Assembly: GCF_041429785.1 (NCBI RefSeq)
Contig: NZ_CP163423.1
Location: forward strand, 496,001 to 560,000
Direction of reading: 5' to 3'
DNA length: 64,000 nucleotides
Source: Fretibacter rubidus
GTDB taxonomy: Bacteria; Pseudomonadota; Alphaproteobacteria; Caulobacterales; Maricaulaceae
Part shown: positions 45,342 to 54,471 of the stretch, piece by piece
Numbering within the stretch: position 1 is the first letter of the stretch
Layout: each line of letters starts with the position of its first letter
The notes under the pieces: generated by a model
What the model saw: only the letters and a program-made list of their open reading frames with translations
Database searches by the model: none
What the model was told of the DNA's origin: nothing
Position numbers and translations under genes: made by a program

Positions 45342-45845
45342 CTATTTATGGGGCTTTGTCTCTGATTGGGGGGGTATTGCGGCCAAACGAAATTGGCCTG
45401 TACGGTCGGTTTTAAATCTTTTCTGAACCTCCTTGCGCCCATCTCGGCTTTGGTGTTTCTGCGGCGGAAGGCTCGTAATCAGCGGTGATTTCGGTTGACG
45501 TATCGGGGGACATGTCGCCGCGCGAAAGCGAAGCCGCCACCGATTAAGCGCGTGAATACCGCCAAGATCTGTAAAGACACGACCCCGCCAAATGGGATCT
45601 TGCAACATCGCACTTTTTAATGCCGCACGGTGCACGGTCAGAATGAGACGTCCTAATGCACAAATGATGATTACAATTTGCGTCATTTTGGACAAGGATA
45701 AGTCCTCATTCAATACTCTGTCAGTAAAGCTTTCCATCTGCGCATTAAGCTTTGGAATAAGCGAGGCATAGTAGCAGGGCGTATTGGCAGCTTGTGACAT
45801 GGGCGCATGATAAGCCAGGTGTCGGGGAGGGAGAGCGAACAGCAC
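45342..45845 (-). CDS. Hypothetical protein, possibly frameshifted
   Basis: An open frame of 167 residues; ATG 45800 (MSQAANTPCYYASLIPKLNA) is a more natural start. Residues to about 105 look protein-like, but after GIHALNRW (near 45530) the frame becomes Pro/Arg-rich while the adjacent minus-strand frame reads a more natural acidic tail containing SRGDMSPDTSTEITADYEP, ending about 45424. This suggests a frameshift near 45530. A third proline-rich open frame continues at 45155-45442. The gap from metG to here otherwise shows nothing. Confidence 0.35.
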   Translation of the reverse strand: MLFALPPRHLAYHAPMSQAANTPCYYASLIPKLNAQMESFTDRVLNEDLSLSKMTQIVIIICALGRLILTVHRAALKSAMLQDPIWRGRVFTDLGGIHALNRWRLRFRAATCPPIRQPKSPLITSLPPQKHQSRDGRKEVQKRFKTDRTGQFRLAAIPPQSETKPHK

Positions 45846-46005
45846 GTTTAAGTCTCAAGCCTCTCTATTTTGACGTCCGATTTTCTCTGCGCTGTTCAGT
45901 AACGGGCGTGCGCGCAGATGTTGCGGGGTCGCGCTTGAATGCCTTGAAACTGTCTTACATCGGAACAGATTTTAGCACTGGGCGTTGTTTTGAAAAGGAG
46001 ATTTT

Positions 46006-46404
46006 ATGACAGATATCAAATTACCCCAGAACACATTTATTTTGCTGGCAACAGGTGAGGAAGCAAAAACCTTTTTCTACGCCAATGACAAATTGACATT
46101 GGACGCGCATTGGACGCAGGGCAATATGGCGGATGAAGGCCCGTCGGGCAAACGACCGCCAGAAGAGAGTCCGCAGGAGTCCATGGAGGCAACATTTTCA
46201 AAACAACTCGCTGAGACGCTATATTCTATGGCACATAGTGGAAAATTTGAAACCTTAGCCATCATTGCAGACCCGGAAACACTGGGTGAAATGCGGCCTT
46301 TGCTGCATCAAGAAGTGACGGATAAAATCGTTTTAGAATTGAATAAAACACTGATCAATTCACCCACGGAAGATATTGAGAAGACATTAGCCAAGGCGGC
46401 TTAA
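46006..46404 (+). CDS. Host-attachment family protein
   Basis: A 132-residue protein of the Host_attach (COG5622-like) family, shown by the pattern ILLATGEEAKTFF near the start and LAIIADPETLGEMRPLLHQEV in the middle. Members are related to the Rossmann-like eRF1 domain-2 fold and are named after an Agrobacterium attachment gene, although their biochemical role is unclear. AAAAGGAG precedes the ATG. The last 16 bases including the stop are tandemly repeated immediately downstream (46389-46404 and 46410-46425). Confidence 0.8.
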   Translation: MTDIKLPQNTFILLATGEEAKTFFYANDKLTLDAHWTQGNMADEGPSGKRPPEESPQESMEATFSKQLAETLYSMAHSGKFETLAIIADPETLGEMRPLLHQEVTDKIVLELNKTLINSPTEDIEKTLAKAA

Positions 46405-46468
46405 TCTCGAGCCAAGGCGGCTTAACCTAGGGTTGGGCTAAAGCTCTCTCTCTGCGCGGTGTGACGGG

Positions 46469-46494
46469 AAATCGCCCCACTGGGGCGATTTTCA
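46469..46494 (+). terminator. Rho-independent terminator between convergent genes
   Basis: AAATCGCCCC and GGGGCGATTT form a perfect 10-base stem around ACT, followed by TTCAT. It lies between the host-attachment gene and the convergent ychF gene. Confidence 0.8.
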
Positions 46495-46496
46495 TA

Positions 46497-47597
46497 TTAA
46501 ACGTTAAATTTAAACAGCATGATGTCGCCGTCTTTGACCTTATAGTCTTTGCCTTCTTGGCGCACTTTGCCCGCGTCTTTGGCGCCTGCTTCGCCGCCAT
46601 GCGCAACGTAATCATCATAGGCTGTGGTTTCCGCTTTGATGAAGCCGCGTTCAAAATCGCCGTGGATGACGCCTGCGCATTTGGGGGCCGTCCAGCCGTC
46701 TCGAAACGTCCAAGCGCGGGCTTCTTTTGGGCCAACGGTGAAATAGGTTTGCAGACCCAGCAAGCGGTAACCCGCTTGGATGAGGCGGTCCAGACCCGGC
46801 TCTTTAAGGTCAAGGGCTTCCATATATTCTGTGCGTTCTTCCGCGTCCTCTAAAAGCGCTAGCTCAGATTCGATTTTGGCGGAAATAACGACCGCCTGCG
46901 CGCCCTCAGCTTCTGCATGGGCAAAGACTTTGGCTGAATAATCATTGCCAGTCGCGGCGCTATCTTCATCCACATTGGCAACATAAAGCACCGGTTTCGC
47001 GGTAAGCAGTTGCAGCATTTTCCACGCTTTCAAATCGTCATCGTCAATTTTGGCCATACGGGCAGGTTTGCCGTCCTCTAAAAGCGGGATAGCCAAATCA
47101 ATCAGGCGCAGGGTCTGCACGGCGTCTTTGTCGTTTTGTTTAACTTTTTTCTCCAGCGTCACGCGGCGCTTAGATAGGCTCTCCAGATCGGCGAGCATAA
47201 GTTCTGTCTCGACGGTCTCGTAATCGGCCATGGGATCGATTTTGTTTTCCACATGGGTCACGTCATCATCTTCAAAACACCGCAGCACATAAAGAATGGC
47301 ATCTGTTTCGCGGATATTAGCGAGGAATTGATTGCCCAGCCCTTCACCTTTGGATGCGCCGCGCACAAGGCCGGCGATGTCAACAAAGTTCATACGGGCG
47401 GGGATACGTTGGGCGCTGCCGCCAATCTCTGCAATAGTATTTAGCCGTGGTTCGGGCACGGCGACATCGCCGACATTCGGCTCAATCGTGCAAAAAGGAT
47501 AGTTCGCCGCTTGCGCATTGGCGGTTTGCGTTAGCGCATTAAACAGCGTTGATTTACCAACATTGGGCAAGCCCACAATTCCGCATTTAAAACCCAT
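46497..47597 (-). CDS. ychF: Redox-regulated ATPase/GTPase YchF
   Basis: A 366-residue Obg-family P-loop protein: G1 GLPNVGKST near residue 8, switch region DIAGLVRGASKGEGLGNQFL, NVDE for the G4 variant typical of the ATP-preferring YchF/Ola1 group, and a C-terminal TGS domain (LGLQTYFTVGPKEARAW). Ribosome-associated, involved in stress response and translation. Followed upstream by pth after 33 bases; ychF-pth-rplY linkage is common in alphaproteobacteria. Confidence 0.97.
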   Translation of the reverse strand: MGFKCGIVGLPNVGKSTLFNALTQTANAQAANYPFCTIEPNVGDVAVPEPRLNTIAEIGGSAQRIPARMNFVDIAGLVRGASKGEGLGNQFLANIRETDAILYVLRCFEDDDVTHVENKIDPMADYETVETELMLADLESLSKRRVTLEKKVKQNDKDAVQTLRLIDLAIPLLEDGKPARMAKIDDDDLKAWKMLQLLTAKPVLYVANVDEDSAATGNDYSAKVFAHAEAEGAQAVVISAKIESELALLEDAEERTEYMEALDLKEPGLDRLIQAGYRLLGLQTYFTVGPKEARAWTFRDGWTAPKCAGVIHGDFERGFIKAETTAYDDYVAHGGEAGAKDAGKVRQEGKDYKVKDGDIMLFKFNV

Positions 47598-47630
47598 GAT
47601 AGGCTCCGTCTTTAATTAAGGGCCCAATGA

Positions 47631-48203
47631 TTAGGGCGCTGGGGCCAGCAGGCTGACCCGTGTTTGAAATTTGTCCATCTCAGTCGCGGCCAAGTGATCA
47701 CTGGCGCGCGCCAGAGCATCGTTTAAATCCTCGACCCAGGGCTGCTCAGTTTTGCTAAAATTTGATAGCACATAACTATGCACGCGGTCTTTGTGCCCCG
47801 GGTGGCCGATACCCATACGGATACGGTAAAAATCCTCGCCCATATGTTGACGAATGGACCGCAGGCCATTGTGACCCGCAATGCCGCCGCCGCATTTGAC
47901 ACGCAGTTTACCGGGGGCAAGGTCAAGCTCGTCATGAAAGACAATAATCTTATCCAGCGGGACTTTGTAAAAAGCGCTCGCAGATTGCACGGCTTGACCG
48001 CTCTCGTTCATAAAGGTGGACGGTTTCATTAGCAGGATTTTCGTCCCGCCAATGGTGCCAATACGGCAGAGCGCTTTATGCTGGGATTTCTCTGGCCCAA
48101 AACCATGGGTATCGCCAATGGCGTCAATAGCCATAAAGCCAATGTTGTGGCGATGGCCGCTATATTTTTCGCCCGGATTTCCAAGGCCGACCCAGATTTG
48201 CAT
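47631..48203 (-). CDS. pth: Peptidyl-tRNA hydrolase
   Basis: 190 residues from ATG 48203, preceded by GGAGG; an open frame reaches 48305 but the start MQIWVGLGNPGEKY is the conserved one. Catalytic H20-type histidine is in GHRHNIGF, with the substrate Asn in HNIG and FMNESG, and the Asp in VFHDELDL. It recycles peptidyl-tRNA that drops off ribosomes. Same-strand cluster with rplY (117-base gap) and ychF. Confidence 0.96.
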   Translation of the reverse strand: MQIWVGLGNPGEKYSGHRHNIGFMAIDAIGDTHGFGPEKSQHKALCRIGTIGGTKILLMKPSTFMNESGQAVQSASAFYKVPLDKIIVFHDELDLAPGKLRVKCGGGIAGHNGLRSIRQHMGEDFYRIRMGIGHPGHKDRVHSYVLSNFSKTEQPWVEDLNDALARASDHLAATEMDKFQTRVSLLAPAP

Positions 48204-48319
48204 GATGTCCGCCTCCTGTTTCGTTTTGGCTGATGTTGAATTAGCTGGTATTAAAAAAGATAGGGCGCCCCGACCGAAATGGAAGAGACGCCCTAAAAAA
48301 GACATGTAAGCGGGTCCGA

Positions 48320-48973
48320 CTATTCGTCGTCGGATGTTTGCTCTGTTGCGGGGACGTCAGCCGCCTCTGGCGCTTCTGTTTCGTCCTCATCCGTGGTTTC
48401 AATCGCCGCGCGTGACGCAATCACTGTCGCGATCGTAAAGTCACGGTCCGTGATGGACGGCTTCACACCTTTTGGCAGTTTCACGTCAGAAATTTTCAAG
48501 CTATCGCCAATCTCGGCTTTAGAAACGTCAACGTCGATGCTGTCAGGAATATCGCCAGCCGGACATTTCACTTCAACCGCATAACGCACAACGTTAAGCG
48601 TGCCGCCTTCTTTCAGGCCTGGGCTTTCTTCTTCGCCGATGAAGTTCACTGTGACTTCGACTTCGATGATTGATTTCGCTGTCACGCGGTAAAAATCCAA
48701 ATGCACAGGCATGTCAGACACAGGGTGGAACTGAATGTCCTTTGTTAGGACTTTCTGTTTTTTGCCTTCGTGGGACAGTTCGATCATATTGCCGATGAAG
48801 TTGCCAGAGTTAATCGCACGGATCACTTCGTTAAACTTAGCAGCGATTGCAACAGGTTGCTCGTCACCACCGTAAATTACGCCAGGAACTTGGTTTTGGC
48901 GGCGAGCTTCGCGGGCGGCGCCTGTGCCTGTGTTGTCACGTACGGTGACGTCTAATACGACTGAATCAGACAT
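48320..48973 (-). CDS. rplY: 50S ribosomal protein L25 (Ctc/TL5 form)
   Basis: A 217-residue, two-domain form of L25. The N-terminal 5S-rRNA-binding domain begins with VTVRDNTGTGAAREARR and contains PGVIYGG. The C-terminal beta-rich TL5 domain contains VAASRAAIETT-type and KCPAGDIPDSIDVDVS elements, then an acidic tail. The shorter E. coli form lacks the second domain. A hairpin at 49031-49053 lies in its leader. Confidence 0.95.
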   Translation of the reverse strand: MSDSVVLDVTVRDNTGTGAAREARRQNQVPGVIYGGDEQPVAIAAKFNEVIRAINSGNFIGNMIELSHEGKKQKVLTKDIQFHPVSDMPVHLDFYRVTAKSIIEVEVTVNFIGEEESPGLKEGGTLNVVRYAVEVKCPAGDIPDSIDVDVSKAEIGDSLKISDVKLPKGVKPSITDRDFTIATVIASRAAIETTDEDETEAPEAADVPATEQTSDDE

Positions 48974-49030
48974 TGTCTTGCCTCTTATCTATGGGGGCGA
49001 GGGGATGCCTGGCCCGTTACACTCCAATAA

Positions 49031-49053
49031 AAAGCGCCGCCCGAACGGCGGCC
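49031..49053 (-). promoter_or_regulatory. Terminator-like hairpin in the rplY leader
   Basis: Read on the minus strand, GCCGCC and GGCGGC pair around GTTCG and are followed by GCTTTTTATT, about 55 bases before the rplY start. No minus-strand gene lies upstream to be terminated, so an attenuator for rplY is possible. The remaining part of 49054-49270 shows only AT-rich sequence. Confidence 0.4.
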
Positions 49054-49270
49054 ATGTGTTTTTATCAGAAAAAATACAATTTCGCCGTGGCAGATAAACC
49101 AGCCCCCATGAAAACGCAAGCAAAGAATCTGTCTTAAAAGCGCCCAATTTCACATGAATAGCGCATTCATGGCGGGTTTAGGCATATCATGCTAAGGATT
49201 ACCGCAATGTCACTGTTATATCATGCGCTTTGTGATATATTATAACAATAATTATAGGTCTGGAGGCTTT

Positions 49271-50674
49271 ATGCGTCACTTTACATTATCGATTTTGCTC
49301 CTCAGCACGAGCCTCTCTTTAGGCGAGGTCGCACAGGCAGATGAGCTCTCGCTGACGATATATAATAATTCCCGCGCGCTCGTGTCTGATTCGCGTGACA
49401 TTACCTTCCGCTCAGGCCAGCAGACAATTGAGCTGCCCGGTGTGTCGTCGATGATACAACCCGAAACGGCAACTTTTGTGGCAAGCGGGCTGTCAATTAA
49501 TGAGCAAAATTTTGATTTTGACCTGCTATCACCTGAAAAACTGATGGAAAAAGCAGTGGGCTCATTCGTCGAGATTATCCGGACCAACCCCGGCACAGGT
49601 CGCGAAACGCGTGAACGCGCCAAAGTCTTATCGGTAAATAACGGTGTTGTTATCCAAGTCGGGCAGAAGATTGAGGTCCTGCGCGACGATGATATTCCAA
49701 CCCGTGTTGTCTTTGACAGCGTGCCGACAAATCTGCGCGCCAACCCGACGCTCTCTGTGAATGTAAACTCGCAACAAAGCGGCACGCGCGATGCCAATCT
49801 GACTTACCTGACGGGTGGGCTCGACTGGCGTGCTGATTATGTCGCGGTATTTGACGAGGACGTAGGCAAGATGGATTTGCAAGGCTGGGCGACACTAACC
49901 AATAACACAAAGACCACATTTGAGGATGCCGATGTCGCCGTCATCGCAGGCACGGTTGACCAAGCGGGTCAATATGGCCGGAATAATTTCAATCCTCGTA
50001 ATTTTAATCCCCGAGGCGGTAATATGCGCGGCGCAGGGACGCAACAAAGCGGGCAAGAACGCGTGGGCGATAACTACCTCTACCCACTCCCGGGCAAGAT
50101 TACAGTCAAAAGCAATCAAACCAAACAAGTCGGCATTGTCGATGCCCAAGGCGTCGACGCCAAAAAAGTCTATGAATACAGAGCTTACGGCTTTAACAAT
50201 ATGAACGATCCGCAATCGGCTGATGTACGGATTGCCTTTTCCAATGCGCGCGAGACTGGCCTTGGCACGGCACTGCCGGCGGGGATTTTCCGTGTCTATA
50301 CCAAAGATAACTCAGGTCGCAGCCAGTTCATTGGAGAGGACGCCATTGGCCACATTCCGGGTGGGTCATCTATGGCGCTTAAAATCGGCGATGCCTTTGA
50401 TGTGAAAGTCAAAAGCCAAGTCGCAAGCAACCGCGAGACGGGCCGTAAAACGCGCGAAATTGAAATGGTCTACACTGTTACCAACGCGACAGATAAAGAC
50501 ACGACCGTCTTCATTCGCCAAAATATCGGCAGCAGCTATCAAGAGACGACAATATTATCGGAAAACGTCGAAAGCACGCGCGAGGATGCCTATACCGCGC
50601 TCTGGCCCGTAAAAGTCAGCGCCGAAGGCGAAAGTACTTTGCGCTTTAAAGTGCGTCAAAAGTCACGCTGGTAG
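49271..50674 (+). CDS. DUF4139/MuiA-like secreted protein
   Basis: 467 residues from ATG 49271 (GGAGG 5 bases upstream; the frame is open to 49223). The signal peptide ends near AQADE (about residue 24). The pattern LTIYNNSRALVSDSRDI, VASGL, then LTYLTGGLDWRADYVAVFDED matches the DUF4139 family, which includes mucoidy-inhibitor-A-like proteins of mostly beta structure. An Asn/Gly/Arg-rich insertion occurs around residues 238-262. The role is unknown; probably a periplasmic or cell-surface protein. The next gene is a longer paralogue. Confidence 0.8.
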   Translation: MRHFTLSILLLSTSLSLGEVAQADELSLTIYNNSRALVSDSRDITFRSGQQTIELPGVSSMIQPETATFVASGLSINEQNFDFDLLSPEKLMEKAVGSFVEIIRTNPGTGRETRERAKVLSVNNGVVIQVGQKIEVLRDDDIPTRVVFDSVPTNLRANPTLSVNVNSQQSGTRDANLTYLTGGLDWRADYVAVFDEDVGKMDLQGWATLTNNTKTTFEDADVAVIAGTVDQAGQYGRNNFNPRNFNPRGGNMRGAGTQQSGQERVGDNYLYPLPGKITVKSNQTKQVGIVDAQGVDAKKVYEYRAYGFNNMNDPQSADVRIAFSNARETGLGTALPAGIFRVYTKDNSGRSQFIGEDAIGHIPGGSSMALKIGDAFDVKVKSQVASNRETGRKTREIEMVYTVTNATDKDTTVFIRQNIGSSYQETTILSENVESTREDAYTALWPVKVSAEGESTLRFKVRQKSRW

Positions 50675-50685
50675 GCCGCGCATTG

Positions 50686-52671
50686 ATGCGCTTTATCGCG
50701 ACATTCATATTCGGCTGGCTCGCCTTTATGTTGAGCGCTTCCGCCTCCGCGCAAGTTCCTGGCGGAGTGTATAAAGTCGTTTCGCCCTCTGCTGATGCGA
50801 CGGCTGTTACCATCTACCCTGACAATCTGGCGCTGATTACTGAGGTCCGTACCATTGACGTACCAAAAGGGCGCTCTGTCGTGGCCTTTGAAGGCGTATC
50901 AGATTTAATCATCCCGCAGTCTATGATCTTGCGCGAATTTAGCGGCTTCACGCTGGAACGCAATTTTGATTATGACCTGATTTCCAAAGCGTCTTTGTTT
51001 GAAAATGCGGTGGGTGATGTCATCACACTGACCCGTATCGACAAAGCCTCTGGCGCGCTGCGCGATACACAGGCGCGCATAACTTCTGCACGCCCCAATG
51101 GCGGCGTTGTCATTGATGTAAACGGTCAGACCGAAGTTTTAATGTGCTCTGGCCTAGGTGAACGTACCCAATTTGAAGGCCTGCCAAGCGGCCTTAACCC
51201 CGCCCCTGTCATGAGCATTGAAGTCAACGCCGAAGCGGCAGGACGGCAAGAGGTGGTGATTAGTTACCTGACATCGGGTCTTGGCTGGCGCGCAGATTAC
51301 CGTTTGGATTTAAACGCGGCGAGCGATAAGGCCGCGATGTTGGGCTGGCTGACCCTAACGAACGGCACGGCGAAGAATTATAGCGGTGTGTCGTTATCCA
51401 TCATTGCAGGTGATTTAAACCGCCGTCCAGAAACCCGCGCCGTATCGCCGCCCAAGCCTGTGCAGCGCGCGCAATGTTACCCGCAGGGCAGCACAAAACG
51501 CGGTATTGCTGAACGTGTTCGGCAAGCGATAGCCAAAAGTAATTATGGCGAACCGCAAATGTTGATGCGCGCTATGGCAGCCCCCGAGGCCGAGATGATG
51601 ATGGCCGATTCCGTGGTCGTAACAGGCTCGCGAAAAATGGCCGTGCAGGAAAATGTCGGCGATTATAAGCTTTACCGCATTCCAGCTGCGGTCGATGTTG
51701 CCCCCTATCAGACCAAACAAATCGCCTTTGTCGACAAAGCGGCGGTCGATATTAAGCCCTATTTTCTCGCTGAGATTAGCGGCACACAAAGCATAACGAG
51801 CCCGACGCCTCTGCAAACTTTTTATGAGGTTGATAATAGCCGAGACGGTGAATTGGGCGTGGCTCTACCCAAGGGGACTATGCGGTTTTTCAGTAAAACG
51901 GAAAATGGCCGCGTGGTTTATCTGGGTGAGGACCGCATTGATAATCTGGCGGTCGATGAACCCGTACGGCTGAAGCTTGGCACAAGCTTTTCAGTTCAAA
52001 TGCAAAGCGAGTTTGATGATCGGGGCGAAGACTTTTCGCCTGCGCATGGTACCTTCACAATTTCTAACGCTTTTGCTGCGCCGATTACGGCCAAAGTCGT
52101 CTTGAAAGATGTGCGCTTACGCGGCGGAGTCATCAGTAGTGAAAACCGTCCTCGTGACATGGACGAAATTGAGCCAACATGGGTGTTCACTATACCGGGC
52201 GAGACGCGCGAAAGCTTAAGCTTCGGCATTGGCACGGACATTATTTACCGACTTGATCTAGACCCGCTGAGCGGGTTGGAAATGGGCCGCATTAATACAG
52301 GCGATGATTTTGTGGTCGAGAGCGACGCCGTGATTAAAGGCACCCAAACCCCAATAGATGCCGTTGGTCTTTACCTTGCCCCTGTTGAGGACAACCAAAT
52401 TAGCGTCGCGACAACGGTTTCAAATCTACGCGAAGAAACGGTTGAAGGTGAAACATATCTGCTCGCGCGGGTCACTCATGCGATGAAGAACAATGCGTCG
52501 GAGGCCCGCATATTACGGGTCGAGCCGCGCTATGAAGATTTGGATGAAGACGATGTCAGTTTTTCAGATGCAACTCTGAATCCCGTGCGCGATCAAAATC
52601 GCTGGACTATCACGCTTGCGGCAGGACAGGATAAAGTCCTGTCCTACACTGTGCGGATTTATCAGTATTAA
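50686..52671 (+). CDS. DUF4139 secreted protein, longer paralogue
   Basis: 661 residues from ATG 50686, with a signal peptide ending ASAQVP (about residue 24). It repeats the plan of the upstream gene: VTIYPDNLALITEVRTIDVP, then VISYLTSGLGWRADYRLDLN, and a long C-terminal beta-rich part. The 12-base gap and shared family point to tandem duplication and cotranscription. Residues around 280-310 include MLMRAMAAPEAEMMMADSVV, a stretch recalling linkers in related proteins. Function unknown. Confidence 0.8.
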   Translation: MRFIATFIFGWLAFMLSASASAQVPGGVYKVVSPSADATAVTIYPDNLALITEVRTIDVPKGRSVVAFEGVSDLIIPQSMILREFSGFTLERNFDYDLISKASLFENAVGDVITLTRIDKASGALRDTQARITSARPNGGVVIDVNGQTEVLMCSGLGERTQFEGLPSGLNPAPVMSIEVNAEAAGRQEVVISYLTSGLGWRADYRLDLNAASDKAAMLGWLTLTNGTAKNYSGVSLSIIAGDLNRRPETRAVSPPKPVQRAQCYPQGSTKRGIAERVRQAIAKSNYGEPQMLMRAMAAPEAEMMMADSVVVTGSRKMAVQENVGDYKLYRIPAAVDVAPYQTKQIAFVDKAAVDIKPYFLAEISGTQSITSPTPLQTFYEVDNSRDGELGVALPKGTMRFFSKTENGRVVYLGEDRIDNLAVDEPVRLKLGTSFSVQMQSEFDDRGEDFSPAHGTFTISNAFAAPITAKVVLKDVRLRGGVISSENRPRDMDEIEPTWVFTIPGETRESLSFGIGTDIIYRLDLDPLSGLEMGRINTGDDFVVESDAVIKGTQTPIDAVGLYLAPVEDNQISVATTVSNLREETVEGETYLLARVTHAMKNNASEARILRVEPRYEDLDEDDVSFSDATLNPVRDQNRWTITLAAGQDKVLSYTVRIYQY

Positions 52672-53613
52672 TTAGCCGAACAGCTTTGACACCGACTCGT
52701 CATTCGCGATACGACGGATGGCTTCACCCAGCAGTGTCGCGACAGAGACTTCGCGGATTTTATCGCATTTTTGAACTTTTTCAGGTTGTCCTATGGTGTC
52801 GCAGATAACGACTTCGGTCAGGACGGATTTGCTGATGCGCTCGACTGCGGGATCTGACAACACGCCGTGGGTGATATAGGCGGAGACTGAGTTTGCACCG
52901 TGATCTTTGAGCGCCGCTGCCGCGTTGCATAATGTCCCGCCGCTATCGATAATATCATCGAGCAAGATACAGCTGCGTCCCGCCACGTCGCCAATGATAT
53001 TCATCACTTCGGCTTCGCCCGCTTTGGGGCGGCGTTTATCAACAATAGCGATATCGGCGTTAAATTGTTTGGCAAGGCTGCGTGTGCGCACCACACCGCC
53101 TGTATCGGGGGAGACAAAAAGCAATTTATCGCGATCTTTTTTAGAAAAACGGTCACGAATATCAGTCTCAAATACGGGTTGCCCGAATAGGTTGTCTGTG
53201 GGGATGTCAAAGAACCCCTGTATCTGTCCTGCATGTAGATCCATGGTTAGGACGCGGTCCGCGCCCGCTTTGGCAATCAAGTTAGCGACAAGTTTGGCCG
53301 TAATCGGTGTGCGGCCGCCAACTTTGCGGTCTTGGCGCGCATAGCCGAAATAAGGAATAACGGCCGTAATACGAGAGGCCGAAGCCCGCATAAGCGCGTC
53401 GATAAGGATGAGCAGTTCTAGCAAATGGTCATTGGCGGGCGCAGATGTGGGTTGGATGACAAAAATATCTTCGCCGCGGACATTCTCATTAATGCGGACG
53501 AAGATTTCTTGGTCGCGAAACCGCTCAATATCGACAGAGGTTAGGGGGATGTCGAGCACATCGGCAATGGCGCGCGATAGGGGCTCGTTTGATGTTCCGC
53601 TAATAATCTTCAC
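52672..53613 (-). CDS. prs: Ribose-phosphate pyrophosphokinase
   Basis: 313 residues, the usual length. It makes PRPP from ribose 5-phosphate and ATP for nucleotide, His and Trp synthesis. The flexible loop and ATP region are seen in [17 protein letters not shown], metal/ribose site in [12 protein letters not shown], and the PRPP-binding loop in [12 protein letters not shown]. Stop codon lies one base from the convergent DUF4139 gene end. Confidence 0.97.
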   Translation of the reverse strand: MKIISGTSNEPLSRAIADVLDIPLTSVDIERFRDQEIFVRINENVRGEDIFVIQPTSAPANDHLLELLILIDALMRASASRITAVIPYFGYARQDRKVGGRTPITAKLVANLIAKAGADRVLTMDLHAGQIQGFFDIPTDNLFGQPVFETDIRDRFSKKDRDKLLFVSPDTGGVVRTRSLAKQFNADIAIVDKRRPKAGEAEVMNIIGDVAGRSCILLDDIIDSGGTLCNAAAALKDHGANSVSAYITHGVLSDPAVERISKSVLTEVVICDTIGQPEKVQKCDKIREVSVATLLGEAIRRIANDESVSKLFG

Positions 53614-53691
53614 AGCTTCACCTCTGTTATAATTTTGTCACGTGATAGGCGGCTGATGCGGTCATGTAAATCGGCAAGCGCTGATTCTTTT

Positions 53692-54471
53692 TCATTCGTG
53701 CAGCATTATCGCAGAAATATTGCGGCCATAGTCGCTTATCCCGTTATGGGTGTTGTAGCGGTAGGAGAAATATTGCTCTGGAAGGGCGTAGGTGCAGTCC
53801 ATAGACCAGCCGATTCGCTCGACCCCCGCGTTTGATAACCGAGTGGTGAGATAGCCCAAAAGGCTAAAGTAATAACTTTCCGATCCGTCATCGCGCGTCG
53901 GGCCGGGGTCAAAATAACGGCTATTGTCACTGTCGTCTTTTATAAAAGCGTCGCGAAAATCTGGCCCGACTTGGTAATGGTCGATATGGATGCACGGGCC
54001 GATGACGGCGTGGATGTCTTTGCGGGTTGCGCCCACGCTTTCCATGGCGTCAATCACAGCGTCCGTGACCCCAGACAGCGCTCCGCGCCACCCCGCATGG
54101 GCAGAACCAATCACGCCCGCTTTCGTATCGGCGAATAATACAGGCGCGCAATCCGCAGACAGCGCCGATATGCCAAGGCCCGGCGTCTTGGTCACAAGAC
54201 CGTCCGCTTTTGGCTGTTCGCGTGTTGGGCTATCGATGATTAAGACGTCGCGGCTATGGATTTGTGACAGGCTTTGTAATTGCGGCTCTGATGTGCCCAG
54301 CGCGCGGGCAACGCGGCGGCGGTTCTCGGTCACATTATCTGGATTATCACCAGAGCCGCGCCCCGTATTCAGGCTGCTGTATTGACCTTTGGAGACACCG
54401 CCAACACGCCCGAAAAACCCGTGAGCGATACGCGGATGGTCAAGCGCTTCATGCGTCTTAAACGGCGTCAT
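53692..54471 (-). CDS. pgeF: Purine nucleoside phosphorylase YfiH / laccase-domain protein
   Basis: A 259-residue protein of the Cu-oxidase_4 (YfiH) family: SADCAPVLFAD and GSAHAGWRGAL supply the conserved Cys and His zinc ligands, with GPCIHIDHYQVG following. Members act as zinc-dependent purine nucleoside phosphorylases, and one has a role in peptidoglycan editing. It overlaps the methyltransferase gene by 4 bases and so belongs to the lgt-midA-pgeF run. Confidence 0.92.
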   Translation of the reverse strand: MTPFKTHEALDHPRIAHGFFGRVGGVSKGQYSSLNTGRGSGDNPDNVTENRRRVARALGTSEPQLQSLSQIHSRDVLIIDSPTREQPKADGLVTKTPGLGISALSADCAPVLFADTKAGVIGSAHAGWRGALSGVTDAVIDAMESVGATRKDIHAVIGPCIHIDHYQVGPDFRDAFIKDDSDNSRYFDPGPTRDDGSESYYFSLLGYLTTRLSNAGVERIGWSMDCTYALPEQYFSYRYNTHNGISDYGRNISAIMLHE

